From: Pachypanchax playfairii
Lineage: Eukaryota; Chordata; Actinopteri; Cyprinodontiformes; Aplocheilidae
Direction of reading: 5' to 3'
Length of the DNA stretch: 64,000 nucleotides
NCBI GenBank assembly: GCA_006937955.1
Contig: SSNP01000125.1
Location: forward strand, 898,072 to 962,071
Part shown: positions 33,963 to 44,855 of the stretch, in pieces
How the letters are laid out: the number at the start of each line of letters is the position of its first letter
How positions within the stretch are numbered: position 1 is the stretch's first letter
The notes under the pieces: generated by a model
What the model was told of the DNA's origin: nothing
Database searches by the model: none
Seen by the model: the letters and a program-made list of their open reading frames with translations, nothing else
Translations under genes and position numbers: made by a program

Positions 33963-35549
33963 ACTGAGTTTTTTTTCTCTTTTAAACTTGTTCTTGATAA
34001 CATTTATTTAATTTCCTGAATTGACCAGCAACTCAAAACCAGAAATAGAAAGAAAATTGCTGACTTATCTAATTTGTAAATTATGACATTATTCATCATT
34101 TGTGTATCTGTTTTAGTCAGTTCAGTATATTACCTGCACGTAATGCAGGTGTGCAAGACTTCACCATCTGGAGGTAATAAGGGCACGGTATCAGAAGTAA
34201 AGTAACACCTTTAATCACCAACTCAAACCAAAACTAGAGCTGAGCACAAGGATTACTGAAGGAACAGTACAAGATAATAAATATAATACAAAGTGAAATA
34301 TAGAATCCTAGACATCATGGCAAATGTTGTTTAAAGATGGATTATCACCTGTGGTTGAATGGTTGAGCTACATGTGAAAGGACACATGAATTTTGGAGTA
34401 AAACTGTGTTTGTAACAGTTTCTGGATGAGTTATTGTAACATATCAGGTTTGATACTGGAAGCTTGTCTAGATTTATTGCTTTTATTGTGTGTCTATAAA
34501 ACCAGCATAGAAAATCCAACTTTCATTTAATCATTAAATGACACAAAATAACTAAATAAAGGTGTTTTATAGTAATCCTAAAGTATTTGCACTGATGTTT
34601 CAGGTATTTCAGAAATCATTCAGTGACTGCAGATAAACATCAGCTTCCTGTGACCCTGAACAAGAATCAGCAGGTACAGACTGACTGAGAACAGATGCCA
34701 TTAATTTGAAACAGTACAATGGTGCCATCTAGTGGAGAAGTTAACTCATTACAGCTTTTCTCCTCCTGAGGAAACCTAAACACAGTTTGTAGGAAAAAAA
34801 ACTAGATTAAACTGAAAATAAAAAGATTGTGTAAGAACAGAGTGGAGAGACTCAAACTGAACGCATCAGAAGTCAAACAACAACTCTTACAAGGACATTT
34901 TGACAGTGAAACACATCCTGCTCTGGTCAAACCAACAAAATAGTAAACAAATCCCACTGAAACAGGAAGTTTTGACAGTATTAGATTTGATTACAGGAGG
35001 TTGTGACTACTTTAGGAATGACCTGGATCTTATTCATCATCCATCTTATGTTGCTTATACAGAAGTAGATCACAGGAACAGTTAAAGCAGAGATCCTCTG
35101 GCCTGAAAATCTGGTGTGTCTGCCGTCGCATTGACTGAAAACTTCTCCATTTTTTAGGTGACTTAGCACATTGGAACTTATTACAGCATGAAAGTAATTT
35201 GTTGCTTGTGTAAACTCGTGCCACAGATTTTGCTGCATCAGACTTTCAATAATAAGAAACAGTCACGACCGTGTTGTTGTCAGTAGTTCCAAACAGGTTC
35301 CTGCTGCTGGTCCAAGAATATCAGACTTACTGTCATTTAGCTGAAGACAGTTACCAGCCATCCAACATTTCACCACATCACTATGGGTCAGAATGAATAT
35401 GAGCAATGAGGGTTTTTCAGAACATGATGACGTCATCGTTTGTTCTCCAGAGTTTGTATTAAAACATATAATAAAGTGAAAAACCCTCAAATATAACATC
35501 CATTTACATTATTATCCATTAACAGAACCAACTGCTCGATCTGATTTGC
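33963..35549. other. No gene seen; 3' flank of the GIMAP gene
   Basis: AT-rich. The part next to 35549 would be the 3' untranslated region of the minus-strand GIMAP gene; no clear AATAAA-type signal can be singled out. Confidence 0.35.
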
Positions 35550-35839
35550 TTAAAAAGAGTTTCTATGTAGAATTTTTGCTGCATCAGAGAGTACACTGAA
35601 CTCAGGATTTACTTCCTTTCCTTTTTCTGGAAAACAGCTAATAGCTGGTTGATTTTCATCTGTTAGATGACTTTCATCATGTATTTCCATACAGGTGGCC
35701 AAGGAATAAATGCTGCCGACTCCAGAGGTGGTATCAGACTCTCTGATTCTGTTTCTCAGCCATTCATCAACATTGGGATGAGCTCGTTGATTCCTGAACT
35801 CTGAAATTATCCCAGATTCTGAGGTTAAATCTCCGCTCA
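35550..35839 (-). CDS. GIMAP gene A, exon 6 (C-terminal tail)
   Basis: Acceptor CTTGTGTTTCAG, then a frame starting within the split codon A|TG (Met-Ser-Gly-Asp) and ending N-S-F-TAA. About 95 polar residues without a recognised domain or membrane segment. It lies only 82 nt from exon 5 in the left copy of the repeated block. Confidence 0.75.
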
Positions 35840-38800
35840 CTGAAACACAAGTTGAAGAGGTTCATTAGAATTGTAACTAAAAGTATGATTAAACTCAAAT
35901 CCTTCATGATAATAAACTTACTGTCTGGAGGTTCAGTCATGCTACGTGCCACCTGCACAGAAGGAAATGCTGGTTTCTCTGATTCATTTCTTAAAGCTTT
36001 CATCATTCTCTCTATCAGCTCCTGCTCCCTTCTGTTCCATTCTTCTTCTGTCAGTGTGAGTTGTTTAGTTAGCCAGGGAAGGAACAGATCTCTTTTGTTT
36101 TTGTCTTCATTTATAAAATATCCCTTGTTTAGTGTTACCATGTCAGTAATTTTTTGGAACAGTTCCTTGATTGGTTCAGGCTTTCCAAAGTGATTGACAT
36201 TAAGAACATGATATCTGTTTCCACACTTTTCCAGCAGGTCCTGGATGTATCTGCCCTCGCTGGTGATGTAGTCCTCAACAGGTCGTTCATTGAGCCAGTC
36301 TCCCCAGGTAAACAGCACCATGCAATGTCTCCACACTCTCTCTTTTAATGGCATCAAGACCTCAACCAGAGCTTTGTGATCTTTCTCTGTAAATGATCTG
36401 GAAACTGGAACAATCAAGAGAAAAGCCTGAGGCCCCGGAGCACACATGGAGACACTGTGGAGCACTTGACCTTTGACCCAGTCAGGTGGTGTGGTGTCTG
36501 TGAACCAGCCTGGTGTTTCAACAACTGTGACTTTAACTCCATCAACATTTTCTTCATGTTTCACACATGTTGTAATTCTCTGATCCTGGAATTCATGCAA
36601 AGAATTAAAAACCATTAAAGGACCTTTTTTAAAGTCTGAACACGTTCAATCATTAAACTGTTAAATTATTTTTGTGCAGACTGCATGATGGATTACCTTC
36701 TTCAACTGGGTTAAGTTAATATTTATATCAAATTTTCTTTTAAACAGGATCATATTTCCTGCCCAACTCTTTCCTGACACATTTTGACCAACAAGAACAA
36801 TCTTCATATTAGTGTCTGGCTGCTTCTGTCCTGTATAAAAAGAAAAATATATTCCTGATTTTATTCAGTAATAGGTGATATTTTACTATTTATAATAAAT
36901 TATGTTATTATTTTACCTTCCATCAGTTCTTTCAGGACTCTTGTCTGTGTTTCATTTATCTTCTTCATCCTTTTGGACTTTTTGTCTTCAGCCTCTTTCT
37001 TTGCTTCTATTTCTGTCGCTCGGCTCAGGTCAACTTCATAATAAGGATTTTTATTTCCTGCCCACATCTCTTCAATCTTCTCCAGGAGTTCCTTTACCTG
37101 AGTCTTATCACTGTGGTCCATGTTGTTCAGGACATGATACCTGTTCTCACAAATGTTCACTATCCACTGCAGACCTTCATCACGCTCTATAAACTCCTCC
37201 ACAGTCTTCACTCCAAGCCAGTCACCCATTGTAAACAGAATCATTGTGTGTTTCCAGATGTTTTGTCTAAACAGACTCATGTGTTCCTGAATAGATCTCA
37301 GATATGCTGGAAAGACTGCTGTTGCCAGGTCGATCACCAGCAGCACTGCATGTGGTCCAGGAAGGCACTGATACACGCTGCTCTCTATTTCAAGTTTATC
37401 CATCTCACTGGTTTGATGGACAGAGTGTTTGTAGGACCATCCAGGAGAATCTACCACAGTCAGCATCCTGTTTTCAACCACTCTGTGACTTATTTCACAA
37501 GATGTTGTTCTTTTTCCTTCTTTATTAAGATCAAATACATTTTTTCCCAGAATGGTGTTGCCTGCAGAGCTCTTGACCGTACGCTGTGCACCAATTAATA
37601 CCAGTTTTAAATGATTTGGTGGGACTTTTCCATCTGTGGAAGAAAAGAAAAACTATTGTAGTTTCATGTAGTATTTTATCATGGTGGGTGGGTTTACATG
37701 TCCCAAGGATTCCAGAAGTTATGTTGTAAGGGTTCTGGTTTCCCATTACAAACTGGTTCTGGGTAAATGGTCTAAGTACAACTCAAAAACCCTTACTAGT
37801 ATCGGTATTGGAACAACACTAACAAGAACAACTAGAAAAGCACTCAGATAGCGCAGACCTCCACCAAGCAGCTTAGTTCCCCCTCATGTTGTGATACACA
37901 CTAAAATAATAGGCTCCCCCCACTGATTAATATTTGTTCCCCCCAGTCAGGACGATATGTTTTTATCAGGGGTTTGTGTGTCTGTCTGTTAACAAGATAA
38001 CTCAAAATGTCTGGATGGATTTTGATAAAATTTCAGGATGGGTCAGAAATGGTACAAGGACCAGTTGATTAGATTTTGCTGGGGATCAGGATCCCTGTCT
38101 GGATCCAGGAATACATTTCATCCAAATTGCAGACAATGATTCAGATCATCAGCATAGGTCACACTTTAGGGTTCTGCTAGAGGTTTCTTCCTGTTAAAAG
38201 GGAGTCCTTCCTTTCCACTGTCACCAATTGTGCTGCTCAGGATGGGGGATTGCTCTGAACTAACCCAATCAGCTGGTTCCTTAGATAGGAAATGTTTTAT
38301 TATTAATTGATTGATTTTTCTGTGAAGTGCCTTGAAATGACTTTGTTATAAACTGGTGCTTTCTAAATAAATAAACCTGAAACTTGAACTTGAACAGACA
38401 GACAGACCCTGATAAAACACAACCTCCTGGTGGAGGTAATTACAAAGTCACCTTCTCCTGCACATAGAAAACTTGGTCCTGATCCTGGAGTCAGGGCCCG
38501 ATAGAGGGCACCATTGCAGGTTGTCTAATATGGTGAATAGTCCATAATAGTGAGGCTGATACTGTGGAGGGTGGAGAAGTCAAGCAGCTGCATCAGAGCC
38601 CCGGGAAGTTCCTTGTCCTTCTCAGGGGAGGGTCGAGTGGAGAGGATTGAGGGCCAGAATGGGTCTGGGTGAGTAATTTCCTGAGCCTAAGCTTATTAGA
38701 TTTTAGCTTATTAGATTTAAGCCAGCGTTATTTTTTCAGAAGCCACCGGGCTTTTTGGAATGTCGCCAAAATAAAGAGGTGTTGTCAGTGTAGTGCAGGT

Positions 38801-41800
38801 CTATGATGATTTTCAGTGCTACTATCATCTAGTTGTGATTCTGGTTCTATCTTGGTTCAGTCCTGTTTTAATCCTGGATCAGTTTTAGGTCTGGTTTAAT
38901 AGGGATTTAGTTCTGGTGTCTTGATCCAGTCCTGGTTCTGCTCTGCCTTGTTGCTTAATTAATAATCTAGTTTAAGGGTCATGCATATGTGATTTGGTTT
39001 TTAATATGAAGGTCTGCTTATTTCTAATTTGAAAATTGGCGGGGGATGCGGCTTGCCAGTTAAGCTTAGGGCCCCCAAAAGCCTAGCAGCGGCCCTGTGT
39101 GTTCATGTTCCATATTGTAGGTTATAAAACTTAAATGTTCAAGCTTCATTCTTTTATTAATATTTGCTGCTTATTGTTTATAGAGTGACACTATTTCATG
39201 TGTTTATNNNNNNNNNNATTAAACTCAAATCCTTCATGATAATAAACTTACTGTCTGGAGGTTCAGTCATGCTACGTGCCACCTGCACAGAAGGAAATGC
39301 TGGTTTCTCTGATTCATTTCTTAAAGCTTTCATCATTCTCTCTATCAGCTCCTGCTCCCTTCTGTTCCATTCTTCTTCTGTCAGTGTGAGTTGTTTAGTT
39401 AGCCAGGGAAGGAACAGATCTCTTTTGTTTTTGTCTTCATTTATAAAATATCCCTTGTTTAGTGTTACCATGTCAGTAATTTTTTGGAACAGTTCCTTGA
39501 TTGGTTCAGGCTTTCCAAAGTGATTGACATTAAGAACATGATATCTGTTTCCACACTTTTCCAGCAGGTCCTGGATGTATCTGCCCTCGCTGGTGATGTA
39601 GTCCTCAACAGGTCGTTCATTGAGCCAGTCTCCCCAGGTAAACAGCACCATGCAATGTCTCCACACTCTCTCTTTTAATGGCATCAAGACCTCAACCAGA
39701 GCTTTGTGATCTTTCTCTGTAAATGATCTGGAAACTGGAACAATCAAGAGAAAAGCCTGAGGCCCCGGAGCACACATGGAGACACTGTGGAGCACTTGAC
39801 CTTTGACCCAGTCAGGTGGTGTGGTGTCTGTGAACCAGCCTGGTGTTTCAACAACTGTGACTTTAACTCCATCAACATTTTCTTCATGTTTCACACATGT
39901 TGTAATTCTCTGATCCTGGAATTCATGCAAAGAATTAAAAACCATTAAAGGACCTTTTTTAAAGTCTGAACACGTTCAATCATTAAACTGTTAAATTATT
40001 TTTGTGCAGACTGCATGATGGATTACCTTCTTCAACTGGGTTAAGTTAATATTTATATCAAATTTTCTTTTAAACAGGATCATATTTCCTGCCCAACTCT
40101 TTCCTGACACATTTTGACCAACAAGAACAATCTTCATATTAGTGTCTGGCTGCTTCTGTCCTGTATAAAAAGAAAAATATATTCCTGATTTTATTCAGTA
40201 ATAGGTGATATTTTACTATTTATAATAAATTATGTTATTATTTTACCTTCCATCAGTTCTTTCAGGACTCTTGTCTGTGTTTCATTTATCTTCTTCATCC
40301 TTTTGGACTTTTTGTCTTCAGCCTCTTTCTTTGCTTCTATTTCTGTCGCTCGGCTCAGGTCAACTTCATAATAAGGATTTTTATTTCCTGCCCACATCTC
40401 TTCAATCTTCTCCAGGAGTTCCTTTACCTGAGTCTTATCACTGTGGTCCATGTTGTTCAGGACATGATACCTGTTCTCACAAATGTTCACTATCCACTGC
40501 AGACCTTCATCACGCTCTATAAACTCCTCCACAGTCTTCACTCCAAGCCAGTCACCCATTGTAAACAGAATCATTGTGTGTTTCCAGATGTTTTGTCTAA
40601 ACAGACTCATGTGTTCCTGAATAGATCTCAGATATGCTGGAAAGACTGCTGTTGCCAGGTCGATCACCAGCAGCACTGCATGTGGTCCAGGAAGGCACTG
40701 ATACACGCTGCTCTCTATTTCAAGTTTATCCATCTCACTGGTTTGATGGACAGAGTGTTTGTAGGACCATCCAGGAGAATCTACCACAGTCAGCATCCTG
40801 TTTTCAACCACTCTGTGACTTATTTCACAAGATGTTGTTCTTTTTCCTTCTTTATTAAGATCAAATACATTTTTTCCCAGAATGGTGTTGCCTGCAGAGC
40901 TCTTGACCGTACGCTGTGCACCAATTAATACCAGTTTTAAATGATTTGGTGGGACTTTTCCATCTGTGGAAGAAAAGAAAAACTATTGTAGTTTCATGTA
41001 GTATTTTATCATGGTGGGTGGGTTTACATGTCCCAAGGATTCCAGAAGTTATGTTGTAAGGGTTCTGGTTTCCCATTACAAACTGGTTCTGGGTAAATGG
41101 TCTAAGTACAACTCAAAAACCCTTACTAGTATCGGTATTGGAACAACACTAACAAGAACAACTAGAAAAGCACTCAGATAGCGCAGACCTCCACCAAGCA
41201 GCTTAGTTCCCCCTCATGTTGTGATACACACTAAAATAATAGGCTCCCCCCACTGATTAATATTTGTTCCCCCCAGTCAGGACGATATGTTTTTATCAGG
41301 GGTTTGTGTGTCTGTCTGTTAACAAGATAACTCAAAATGTCTGGATGGATTTTGATAAAATTTCAGGATGGGTCAGAAATGGTACAAGGACCAGTTGATT
41401 AGATTTTGCTGGGGATCAGGATCCCTGTCTGGATCCAGGAATACATTTCATCCAAATTGCAGACAATGATTCAGATCATCAGCATAGGTCACACTTTAGG
41501 GTTCTGCTAGAGGTTTCTTCCTGTTAAAAGGGAGTCCTTCCTTTCCACTGTCACCAATTGTGCTGCTCAGGATGGGGGATTGCTCTGAACTAACCCAATC
41601 AGCTGGTTCCTTAGATAGGAAATGTTTTATTATTAATTGATTGATTTTTCTGTGAAGTGCCTTGAAATGACTTTGTTATAAACTGGTGCTTTCTAAATAA
41701 ATAAACCTGAAACTTGAACTTGAACAGACAGACAGACCCTGATAAAACACAACCTCCTGGTGGAGGTAATTACAAAGTCACCTTCTCCTGCACATAGAAA

Positions 41801-43871
41801 ACTTGGTCCTGATCCTGGAGTCAGGGCCCGATAGAGGGCACCATTGCAGGTTGTCTAATATGGTGAATAGTCCATAATAGTGAGGCTGATACTGTGGAGG
41901 GTGGAGAAGTCAAGCAGCTGCATCAGAGCCCCGGGAAGTTCCTTGTCCTTCTCAGGGGAGGGTCGAGTGGAGAGGATTGAGGGCCAGAATGGGTCTGGGT
42001 GAGTAATTTCCTGAGCCTAAGCTTATTAGATTTTAGCTTATTAGATTTAAGCCAGCGTTATTTTTTCAGAAGCCACCGGGCTTTTTGGAATGTCGCCAAA
42101 ATAAAGAGGTGTTGTCAGTGTAGTGCAGGTCTATGATGATTTTCAGTGCTACTATCATCTAGTTGTGATTCTGGTTCTATCTTGGTTCAGTCCTGTTTTA
42201 ATCCTGGATCAGTTTTAGGTCTGGTTTAATAGGGATTTAGTTCTGGTGTCTTGATCCAGTCCTGGTTCTGCTCTGCCTTGTTGCTTAATTAATAATCTAG
42301 TTTAAGGGTCATGCATATGTGATTTGGTTTTTAATATGAAGGTCTGCTTATTTCTAATTTGAAAATTGGCGGGGGATGCGGCTTGCCAGTTAAGCTTAGG
42401 GCCCCCAAAAGCCTAGCAGCGGCCCTGTGTGTTCATGTTCCATATTGTAGGTTATAAAACTTAAATGTTCAAGCTTCATTCTTTTATTAATATTTGCTGC
42501 TTATTGTTTATAGAGTGACACTATTTCATGTGTTTATTCTAATTCATTAATATTAAAAACACTGTAATATAATAGAACAGAGAAATAAGTGACCTACCTT
42601 CAATTAGAGCTCTGAGTTTCCTTCTTTGTTCCTGAACCTGATCAAACCTTTTTGATGCTCTTTCAGCCAAAGCTTTCATCTCTTCTCTCAGAGCATTTCC
42701 ATGAGCTCTGTCAACAGAATAGTTTCTGTCTCTGTTTCCAGCAACCATTTCATCAATCTTCTTAAAAAGCATCTTGACTTGAGCTCTATCCTCCATGTTC
42801 CTGATGTTCAGAACATGTTTTCTGTTTCCACATTGTTGAAGAATCCACTGAAGTGTTTTGCATCTTCTGATTTCTGATTCTATCTGTTCATCACTATATT
42901 GATTATATGCAGTGAAGAGCAAGATGGTGTGATTCAACACATCTGTATTGAAAAGTTCCAGGTGCTGCTTCAGTGATTCTTTGTCATTGTGAGATAAATA
43001 TAAACCTACAGGAACAACCAGAAGAAAGACATGAGGCCCCGGGGGACAAAGATGGACACTGTTCTGGATTTCTATCTGATCCAGTTTCAAGGTGTCTTCT
43101 CGTTGACAATGCCACAGCCATCCTGGAGTATCAACAACTGTGACTCGTCTGCTGAACACTTCCTGCTGTTGAGCTTCACTCTGAGATGTTCTTCTGCTGA
43201 TGTCAAAAACACTCTGACCCAGAATGATGTTACCAGCTGAACTTTTACCACTAGGGCTTCTGAAAAAGCATCTTCCTCCAATCAACACAATCCTCAGCTC
43301 TGGAGTTTGATCCTTTTTCTCTGTAATATATAATTTACATATTGTTTATTGCTACAATATGGATTAATCTGCTGAGTTATAGATCTGCATATTAACATCC
43401 AGTAACTGGTTTGTATCTTTCAAAACATTCCAGGACCCAGACAAGGATCTGGATCACTCTCATATTTAAATCAATTAGACAACATGCCATTCCTGAATTA
43501 TCCTGAAAACATCATTCATATTGATTCATCACATTTATATTCATCTTGTTATCAATTAAACAAACAAATAAATAACTGACACCAGTGAAAACAACCTCCT
43601 TGGTAGCGGTAACAGCCTCACACACAAAACAAAACCTGATTTAAAGAACACTGAAACATGAAGGTGTTAAAGCTGCACACCAGAGAAATGATTCACACAC
43701 AAACTACACAAACAGCTTCAGTATTCAATCATCTTCCTCATATTTGATGCATAAAGGAGAGTCACTTTAAAAATGTTTCCAGATAATGTGTTAAATATTT
43801 TGTAGTTTTGTTTGTAAAATCTTTCAGTTTTATAAAAAAAATCACTTACTGGAATCAGGTGCTGTAGCCAT
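35550..43871 (-). CDS. GIMAP8-like immune-associated GTPase with three AIG1 domains (spliced gene)
   Basis: GIMAP proteins are AIG1-type GTPases of lymphocytes and other immune cells, acting at endomembranes. The six-exon chain is 43850-43871, 42598-43320, 40247-40963, 40027-40160, 39252-39915 and 35550-35839. It totals 2,550 nt, exactly 849 codons plus stop, with GT-AG sites and matching phases. Residues about 16-245, 249-487 and 488-753 are AIG1 domains; 754-849 is a hydrophilic tail. Domain 3 has a canonical P-loop (G-Q-N-V-S-G-K-S); domains 1 and 2 are altered. This chain skips the repeated block at 35888-39207, judged an assembly artefact. If that block were real, two more domains could splice in frame. 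The orthologue is not proven, so no symbol is given. Confidence 0.8.
35840..35921 (-). other. 82-nt intron of GIMAP gene A (retention candidate)
   Basis: GTAAGTTTATT to TTGTGTTTCAG. Exon 5's frame reads straight through without a stop and would encode a hydrophobic stretch (L-S-L-I-I-L-L-V-T-I-L-M). It then continues in another frame of exon 6 for about 24 codons, to a stop at 35767. Confidence 0.55.
35922..36585 (-). CDS. GIMAP AIG1 domain 3 second exon, duplicate copy
   Basis: Same sequence as 39252-39915. It carries E-T-P-G-W (G3) and F-T-W-G-D (G4 region). Probably the same physical exon represented twice. Confidence 0.7.
36697..36830 (-). CDS. GIMAP AIG1 domain 3 P-loop exon, duplicate copy
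   Basis: Same sequence as 40027-40160, with G-Q-N-V-S-G-K-S-W-A-G-N. Confidence 0.7.
36917..37633 (-). CDS. GIMAP AIG1 domain 2 exon, duplicate copy
   Basis: Same sequence as 40247-40963. Confidence 0.7.
37857..38438. mobile_element. MITE in GIMAP intron (left block copy)
   Basis: The ends 'cctccaccaag' and 'cctggtggagg' are inverted. Internal 'tctgtctgttaac' and 'gacagacagac' words mark a common fish MITE. A second dispersed repeat sits inside it (about 38160-38395, 'ttcttcctgttaaaagggag' to 'ctaaataaataaacctg'). The other block copy is at 41187-41768. Confidence 0.6.
39208..39217. other. 10-N assembly gap
   Basis: Exactly ten N. The sequence left of it is the end of the repeated block and the sequence right of it is the beginning of the same block. 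Confidence 0.98.
39252..39915 (-). CDS. GIMAP gene A, exon 5 (AIG1 domain 3, G3-G5)
   Basis: 664 nt from GATCAGAG after the acceptor GAATTCCAG to GACA|GTAAG. It carries E-T-P-G-W in the G3 position, a conserved A-L-V-E-V-L-M-P-L-K-E-R-V-W box, T-W-G-D-W in the G4 position, then N-R-Y-H-V-L-N-V-N. Ends in phase 1. Confidence 0.8.
40027..40160 (-). CDS. GIMAP gene A, exon 4 (AIG1 domain 3, P-loop)
   Basis: 134 nt. Encodes M-K-I-V-L-V-G-Q-N-V-S-G-K-S-W-A-G-N, a canonical GxxxxGKS P-loop. Domain 3 is split over two exons, while domains 1 and 2 each lie in one exon. Confidence 0.8.
40247..40963 (-). CDS. GIMAP gene A, exon 3 (AIG1 domain 2)
   Basis: 717 nt, phase 1 at both ends. The P-loop reads G-A-Q-R-T-V-K-S-S-A-G-N: the Gly before the catalytic Lys is Val. 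D-S-P-G-W is in the G3 position and T-M-G-D-W in the G4 position. The altered P-loop makes normal nucleotide binding doubtful. A basic C-terminal helix ends E-L-M-E-G. Confidence 0.8.
41187..41768. mobile_element. MITE in GIMAP intron (right block copy)
   Basis: Same element as 37857-38438, within the repeated block. Confidence 0.6.
42598..43320 (-). CDS. GIMAP gene A, exon 2 (AIG1 domain 1)
   Basis: 723 nt, phase 1 at both ends (acceptor ATATTACAG; donor GAAG|GTAGGT). The P-loop is stretched: G-G-R-C-F-F-R-S-P-S-G-K-S-S, about four residues longer than the usual spacing. G3 is D-T-P-G-W. The G4 position reads F-T-A-Y-N, without the usual Asp. This domain may have lost GTP binding or hydrolysis. 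Confidence 0.8.
43850..43871 (-). CDS. GIMAP gene A, exon 1 (start codon)
   Basis: ATG GCT ACA GCA CCT GAT TCC A, then donor GTAAGTG. Seven codons plus one base; joined to exon 2 it gives Met-Ala-Thr-Ala-Pro-Asp-Ser-Lys. Too short to find by frame length; found by splice-site and phase matching. The total length being an exact multiple of three supports it. Confidence 0.65.
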
Positions 43872-43916
43872 TGTTTTCAGTTAAAACAGCGCAAAGTTTT
43901 ACAGAACTTGTTCGGA

Positions 43917-43942
43917 ACTGAAAGTAAAAACAGTGAGAAACA
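43917..43942. promoter_or_regulatory. Possible ISRE-like element upstream of the GIMAP start
   Basis: 'ctgaaagtaaaaacag' followed by 'tgagaaac', close to the GAAAnnGAAA interferon-response pattern, 46-71 nt before the ATG. Read on the minus strand the same stretch (TTTTTACTTTCAG) could instead be a splice acceptor for the 5' leader. Motif-level evidence only. Confidence 0.25.
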
Positions 43943-44129
43943 GGATCAAGTGCGTCAGGATTGGGGTGTGGCTAGATCAGTATAACCTTCGTACATGCTG
44001 ATGTTATGAACATGGTGGTGTGATAAGACCTGAGATAACAGGCAGTATTCAGCTGCACATGATTCAGTTAAAAAAAAAAGAAACAATTAACTAAAAATAA
44101 CAAGCTAAATGAATTGTGTTAATAAATAG

Positions 44130-44320
44130 ATAATCAATAATCTGTATTTGTATAGCTTTTACACTTCAAGTTGCATTCATTCATCCCAATGTGCAAATCA
44201 GGAGGGGCAAGAGGAGGTTCAGTGCCTTGCCCAAGGACATGTCAACACCTGGAGGAGGAAGCTATTGAACTGCTAATGTTCAAATTGGAAGAGGATGCTC
44301 CTCCCACTGAGCTACAGCTG
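44130..44320. repeat. Dispersed fish repeat
   Basis: 'ctgtatttgtatagctttt', 'cagtgccttgcccaaggaca' and 'cactgagctacagctgcccc'. A diverged relative of 2265-2567. Confidence 0.6.
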
Positions 44321-44551
44321 CCCCAGAACAGGAACAACAGGAAGCAAAAGACATAACAAAAATCAGGACTGAACAGACATGGGAGCTGATAGGAGCTGAA
44401 CTACTGGATTGCCAGAAATGTTCAAATTGGGTTGAGACTGGATTAAAACAGGCTGAGTGTCTAATAATTGCCCCAGACAGAAAAGTCCTCTGATCGGGTA
44501 ATAAACTGGCTTTGTCAAGTCAAATTAGTCAATTTAAAGTGTTTCTGATCA

Positions 44552-44855
44552 GGACCAGCCCTGAGCTGCATGGTGCCCTAGGTGAAAAAGGATTTTGGCA
44601 CCCCCTACTGCCCAGAACAGAAACAACATAACTCAATAACTGGATTACATTGCCAAAAATATTTATTTATACTAAAATGAACTGTAGAGATGATAAATAG
44701 ATATAGATATTTAATTATTATTTTTTTTGCTCTTTACATGAGATGAATGGTGTGTCCAACAGTTTGTCCAAAAAAAAGAGAGAATTTGGCACCCCCTCCA
44801 GCAGAGAGCGCCCTAGGCAATTTCCTAGTCTGCCTATGCCCAGAACTGGCCCGGT
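44552..44855. mobile_element. MITE-like element with inverted ends
   Basis: 'accagccctgagctgcatgg' and 'gccctaggtgaaa' on the left mirror 'gcgccctaggcaa' and 'cccagaactggcccgg' on the right. Both ends include 'ttttggcacccccta'-type words. No coding capacity. Confidence 0.5.

Larger units (their letters stand above)
35888..39207. repeat. 3,320-bp block, left copy (probable assembly duplicate)
   Basis: Matches 39218-42537 at a constant offset of 3,330, including introns and a MITE; I saw no difference by eye. It ends exactly at the 10-N gap. It contains repeated exons 35922-36585, 36697-36830 and 36917-37633. Confidence 0.85.
39218..42537. repeat. 3,320-bp block, right copy
   Basis: Starts at the gap with 'attaaactcaaatcc', matching 35888 onward, and continues past its end (42538) into unique sequence with GIMAP exon 2. 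It is taken as the representative copy for the gene model. Confidence 0.85.

Noticed and set aside
35550..43871. A five-domain GIMAP gene using both copies of the repeated block
   Set aside because: The phases would allow it, but the copies look identical including introns and meet exactly at a 10-N gap; a contig-overlap artefact is more likely.
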